Virus record (IMG/VR): IMGVR_UViG_3300025093_000133 | Coordinates: 1-22,904 of that record | Strand: one strand, 5' to 3' | From: a virus | DNA: 22,904 bases | Shown here: in pieces, positions 20,280-22,904 of the stretch | Numbering within the stretch: position 1 is the first letter of the stretch | Layout: the number at the start of each line of letters is the position of its first letter | Made by a program: the position numbers and the translations under genes | The notes under the pieces: model-generated | What the model was told of the DNA's origin: nothing | The model's database searches: none | What the model saw: the letters and a program-made list of their open reading frames with translations, nothing else

Positions 20280-21443
20280 TCAGACCACACCGTCATCAGA
20301 GACGAAGCTAAACGCATTGGTGATGAAGTCCTTGTTCAGGATCTCGAAACCAGCGTAGAGCTGCCAGATAAGAATAATGAAACGGCTGAAGTCATCGTTG
20401 TTGTTGATGAGCACCTGAGCGTTAGGACCGCCGATGCCAACACCAATAGACTGAGGGCCAAAGAAATAACCTTGGGCGACTTCTTCAGAAGCGTAGGTAC
20501 TGCCGTCGTCGAAAGAAGCGGTGACGTTCTTGATTGGGAAGTTGGTGGACTCGAAGAACTTAACGCCCTCGAATTGAACACCAGTAGGCATCACAGGCTC
20601 ACCAGCCAGGAAGTAGCCTTGTCCAGCTTGGGGACCCATGTAGAAGCTGGAGTTGTTAGGCATCATGGGGTTAGCCATGTACATGCCTTGTCCGGGATTG
20701 CCTGCATAGCGGGCGATCTCGCGGAAGTCTTCGTCACGACGCAGATGCATCATGAAGACGGGGTCGCAAATACAACGATACAGACCGTCAGCAAAAGTCG
20801 GAACGTTGCGCTTACGCATGTCCTTCACAACCTCCAGGAGGTCAGTGCGGACAGAGAACTGCTGAACTTGTGCAGTGTACTCAGCAGCAGTGTAGGAGAT
20901 ACGGCCTTGTGAATCCTTGGCCTTATCACCAGCGAAGTAGTAACCACCCTGGGTAGAATCAGACTGACCCTGAGCTTCAGACTTGGCGAGTTCATCAAGG
21001 AACACGCGGTCACGCCAACGGCGGTAGTCATCCAACAGAGTCAGAGAGCCGATGCTCTGGTGGAACATATTGAGATTACCGGTGTCTAACAGCAGTCGCT
21101 GTGCAGTCACCAGGGTCTCACGGGCGATTTTGAAAGTACTGGGTTGAGTGGGATCACCAGGATCAGCAGGTCCTGTGTATTCCTTCATCACAACAAGCAC
21201 CTTTTCCTTGGTGATGTTGCGGCTGTTAGCAGTACCGATAGTCTGGTCAGCAATACGCTCACGGCTGTCCTTCGTACCGGGGGATCCCCAGAATTTGTAG
21301 CGGTCTAACTGAACAGTTTGGCCAGGTTGTGCGGTGAAGTCATGAACCACAACAGGCTCACAAGCCATCTCACAGACATAAGCCGGATGGGGACGGTATA
21401 ACTCCGCACCCAAAATTTTGGGAAAATCGTTGTCTAAAAACAC
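20280..21443 (-). CDS. Probable major capsid protein, 387 aa
   Basis: The start is GTG at 21443 with a strong GGAGG eleven bases upstream; no better ATG is available. The N-terminal half contains QPGQTVQLDRYKFWGSPGTKDSRER (about 39-63) followed by VLVVMKEYTGPADP and a helical region with LLLDTGNLNMFHQSIGSLTLLDDYRRWRDRV. This looks like the N-arm, E-loop and spine-helix order of HK97-fold coats of the P22/N4 kind. A conserved-looking ICDPVFMMHLRRDEDFREIARY follows near residue 225. Codon use is strongly biased to C-ending codons, as expected for the most abundant protein. Upstream genes look like scaffold and membrane-type proteins. The assignment is from order, size, codon bias and pattern. 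Confidence 0.7.
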   Translation of the reverse strand: MFLDNDFPKILGAELYRPHPAYVCEMACEPVVVHDFTAQPGQTVQLDRYKFWGSPGTKDSRERIADQTIGTANSRNITKEKVLVVMKEYTGPADPGDPTQPSTFKIARETLVTAQRLLLDTGNLNMFHQSIGSLTLLDDYRRWRDRVFLDELAKSEAQGQSDSTQGGYYFAGDKAKDSQGRISYTAAEYTAQVQQFSVRTDLLEVVKDMRKRNVPTFADGLYRCICDPVFMMHLRRDEDFREIARYAGNPGQGMYMANPMMPNNSSFYMGPQAGQGYFLAGEPVMPTGVQFEGVKFFESTNFPIKNVTASFDDGSTYASEEVAQGYFFGPQSIGVGIGGPNAQVLINNNDDFSRFIILIWQLYAGFEILNKDFITNAFSFVSDDGVV

Positions 21444-21453
21444 TTTCTTTTAT

Positions 21454-21458
21454 CCTCC
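21454..21458 (-). promoter_or_regulatory. Strong Shine-Dalgarno deciding the GTG capsid start
   Basis: GGAGG on the minus strand, eleven bases before GTG 21443, the clearest ribosome binding site in a window where most genes show none. Confidence 0.75.
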
Positions 21459-21490
21459 AGTGTCGCGGAAATAAAAATTGTCGGGACGAA

Positions 21491-21507
21491 AGATAGTAAT
21501 CCTATCT
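21491..21507 (-). other. Small hairpin in the gap upstream of the capsid gene
   Basis: AGATAG-5-CTATCT in the 100-bp gap between the 188-aa gene and the capsid gene. The minus-strand side has no U-tract, so it is either part of the capsid leader or a processing site. No convincing promoter was seen in this gap. Confidence 0.3.
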
Positions 21508-21543
21508 AAATTAAAGTTTAGCAGTATTTAATGTTTGTACTTA

Positions 21544-22110
21544 TTAGTACATTGGTAACATTGTAGACTGCATGCTCAGACGTGAACCCATTGTATTACT
21601 AGAGCCAGGTGCTTCTGGATCAATTCCTAACATTTGGCCAACTGCTGTAACGCCTTGACCGGCAGCCATTCCACCTAAGCCAGCAACTGCACCAGCGGTT
21701 GGGGCTAAAATAGCTCCCAGGGCAGCAGGAGCACTTGCATTAATAGAAGCAGGTGCTCCTAACAATGCAGTACGTGCCATGTTTTGAATTGATTGTGGAT
21801 CATACAAAGTCTTAGAAGGTCCTCTTTCTCTGTATTCGGGACTTTGTCTAATTGCTTCTTCAGTGCGTTCGCGAATAGAAGCTCCTGAGTTACCCCTAGG
21901 AGAATCAATTTTTTCTTGCAAACGTGTCATAAGTTGCGGGCTATATTTACCAGCAAGGGCACGAGCACCAAGAAGACCGGCAGCACCACCTAAAGCAGCA
22001 GCACTACCGGCACCTAATATTCCTAATGGGTTTTCGTCTTGAGCCGCAGCAGCTCCTGCAGCGCCGAGGCCGACTAGTGCAGGAACTCCATACTTAAGAC
22101 TGTTACGCAT
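21544..22110 (-). CDS. Gly/Ala-rich hydrophobic protein, 188 aa, possible membrane or internal virion protein
   Basis: The N-terminus (KYGVPALVGLGAAGAAAAQ) and two later blocks are hydrophobic and Gly/Ala rich (LGILGAGSAAALGGAAGLLGARALAG; PAALGAILAPTAGAVAGLGGMAAGQG). They could be membrane-active helices. A charged central section (about 65-100, IRERTEEAIRQSPEYRERG) separates them. Small glycine-zipper proteins of this sort are often injected pore-forming or pilot proteins in podovirus-like phages. That is inference. It lies four bases after the scaffold-position gene and before the capsid gene. The family is unrecognised. Confidence 0.6.
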   Translation of the reverse strand: MRNSLKYGVPALVGLGAAGAAAAQDENPLGILGAGSAAALGGAAGLLGARALAGKYSPQLMTRLQEKIDSPRGNSGASIRERTEEAIRQSPEYRERGPSKTLYDPQSIQNMARTALLGAPASINASAPAALGAILAPTAGAVAGLGGMAAGQGVTAVGQMLGIDPEAPGSSNTMGSRLSMQSTMLPMY

Positions 22111-22114
22111 TAGA

Positions 22115-22904
22115 TCACTCCATTACGAAAAGCTTTTGAGCCATCGCTTGGGGAGAAGCTTGGTTGATTAAACGCCAGGCTTGGCTGGGGTCAACGTCCA
22201 TTTGTTGCTTAAAGCTTCCCCAGAAATCACCGGGTTGCTGAGCAGCAGCAGCTTGAGGGGGAGCAGGCATCTGAGAAAGATCTGCATAACCCTGAGCAGG
22301 TCCGGTGGGATAACCAGGAGTTTCAAGTTCTTGCTCAGATTCATAAACAGGATATGGACCTTGAGGACCAAAGAACTGAAGAGTGTAATCCGACAGAATG
22401 TCAGGATTAGTAAGAATCTCGTTATAAGCAAGATTTTCACGGTGCTCATTGACCATGAAATTAGCTGAATCGTAGAAAAGATTCTGAGCTACGGTTGCCC
22501 AATCAATCGCACTATCGACGACGGTTTCGAGATTTAGAGCGTACTGGTTTAGAATCGCCGGAGCTTCCGTCCCGTAGTTCGCGACCACCATCCGACTCTC
22601 CGGACTCCATTCCAGGAGATCCGCTACGTCTGCTAATGAGTTGATCGATGAAGTTGGGGAATAGCTGGGCGATGAGGTCTGGTTTGTTTGCCAGGTCTGC
22701 GCTGCCGATTGCTGCGCCGCCAAGTTGGGTGCCGGGCTGGGAGGAGCCTGTGTACCCCAGTTTGCCTGGGTATACGGACTGGCTGTCGGTGCCTGGACCG
22801 GTGATGGTTGACCCTGGAACGGGGATTGCACCGGGCTCCCCAACAGGTTCACCACCTTGTTGAATGCCGACTCCCATGGATTCCCCACCGTTCCCTGGGA
22901 AGGG
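22115..22904 (-). CDS. Pro/Gln-rich protein in scaffold position (5' end probably off the window)
   Basis: The first usable start inside the window is GTG at 22888, but the frame stays open to 22904, so the true start may lie outside. The N-terminal 85 residues are Pro/Gln/Ser rich and disordered. A folded, acidic and helical middle follows (LADVADLLEWSPESRMVVANYGTEAPAILNQY, about 85-115). The end is helical (SQAWRLINQASPQAMAQKLF). This build, low-complexity arm plus helical C-terminus, one gene away from the major capsid gene, fits an assembly scaffold; there is no direct proof. Another frame (22512-22877) is also open in this GC-rich stretch, but its composition is repetitive. Confidence 0.55.
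   Translation of the reverse strand, partial: PSQGTVGNPWESAFNKVVNLLGSPVQSPFQGQPSPVQAPTASPYTQANWGTQAPPSPAPNLAAQQSAAQTWQTNQTSSPSYSPTSSINSLADVADLLEWSPESRMVVANYGTEAPAILNQYALNLETVVDSAIDWATVAQNLFYDSANFMVNEHRENLAYNEILTNPDILSDYTLQFFGPQGPYPVYESEQELETPGYPTGPAQGYADLSQMPAPPQAAAAQQPGDFWGSFKQQMDVDPSQAWRLINQASPQAMAQKLFVME

Noticed and set aside
22512-22877. A 121-aa open frame starting at ATG 22877, nearly coincident with the GTG frame
   Set aside because: It has repetitive Gly/Pro/Ser/Arg composition typical of a GC-rich shadow frame and ends inside the better supported 257-aa frame, which continues into a folded-looking protein.

Overview
The window reads as part of a double-stranded DNA tailed phage that most likely infects a (pico)cyanobacterium. 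No host gene, rRNA, tRNA, CRISPR array or insertion sequence was seen. The cyanophage assignment rests on four things: a protein shaped like the phycobilisome-degradation adaptor NblA (8683-8982); a small basic protein of a type I associate with marine cyanophages (9854-10153); an excisionase-like and integrase-like pair resembling cyanobacterial mobile-element proteins (13103-13715); and AT-rich DNA in which many genes lack a Shine-Dalgarno sequence. The assignment is inference, because no terminase, portal or polymerase gene lies in the window.

Most genes lie on the minus strand and read from right to left. The right end (22904 to 13838) is a virion block. It holds a Pro/Gln-rich protein in scaffold position (partial, 22115-22904), a Gly/Ala-rich hydrophobic protein, the probable major capsid protein (GTG start, strong GGAGG), an abundant-looking second structural protein, a KOW-like plus helix-hairpin-helix protein, several unrecognised virion candidates and a lytic transglycosylase-domain protein. 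A clear intrinsic terminator at 18986-19011 splits this block into at least two transcription units.

Next comes a small regulatory or recombination-like island (12974-13837). An Xis-like HTH gene on the plus strand faces a shortened tyrosine-recombinase-like gene on the minus strand. Their 3' ends overlap in a hairpin that runs exactly from one stop codon to the other, and a near-consensus sigma-70 promoter precedes the integrase-like gene. An HNH endonuclease then leads into an 802-aa unrecognised protein (10196-12604), two small basic proteins, a GH24 endolysin and the NblA-like gene.

From 4642 to 8701 a mostly plus-strand, tightly overlapping cassette looks like an early or metabolic module. 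It contains an HTH regulator, two unknown proteins, a Dam-like methyltransferase whose catalytic motif is altered, dCTP deaminase, a DUF3310 protein (a family I recall as including the T7 gp1.7 nucleotide kinase) and two very basic proteins. One basic minus-strand gene (7153-7509) is embedded in it.

The left end (1-4594, minus strand) encodes host-contact proteins. These are a membrane-anchored Gln/Pro-rich protein, a 786-aa Ser-Gly-Thr-rich fibre with a nearly perfect 132-bp tandem duplication, and a second fibre running off the window with repeated GIGT-type motifs. Together the window covers virion assembly, lysis, possible antenna sabotage, nucleotide-pool control and adhesion. The best candidates for new biology are the NblA-like protein, the defective Int plus Xis pair with its stop-to-stop hairpin, the altered Dam-like protein, and the hairpin abutting the start codon at 19425.
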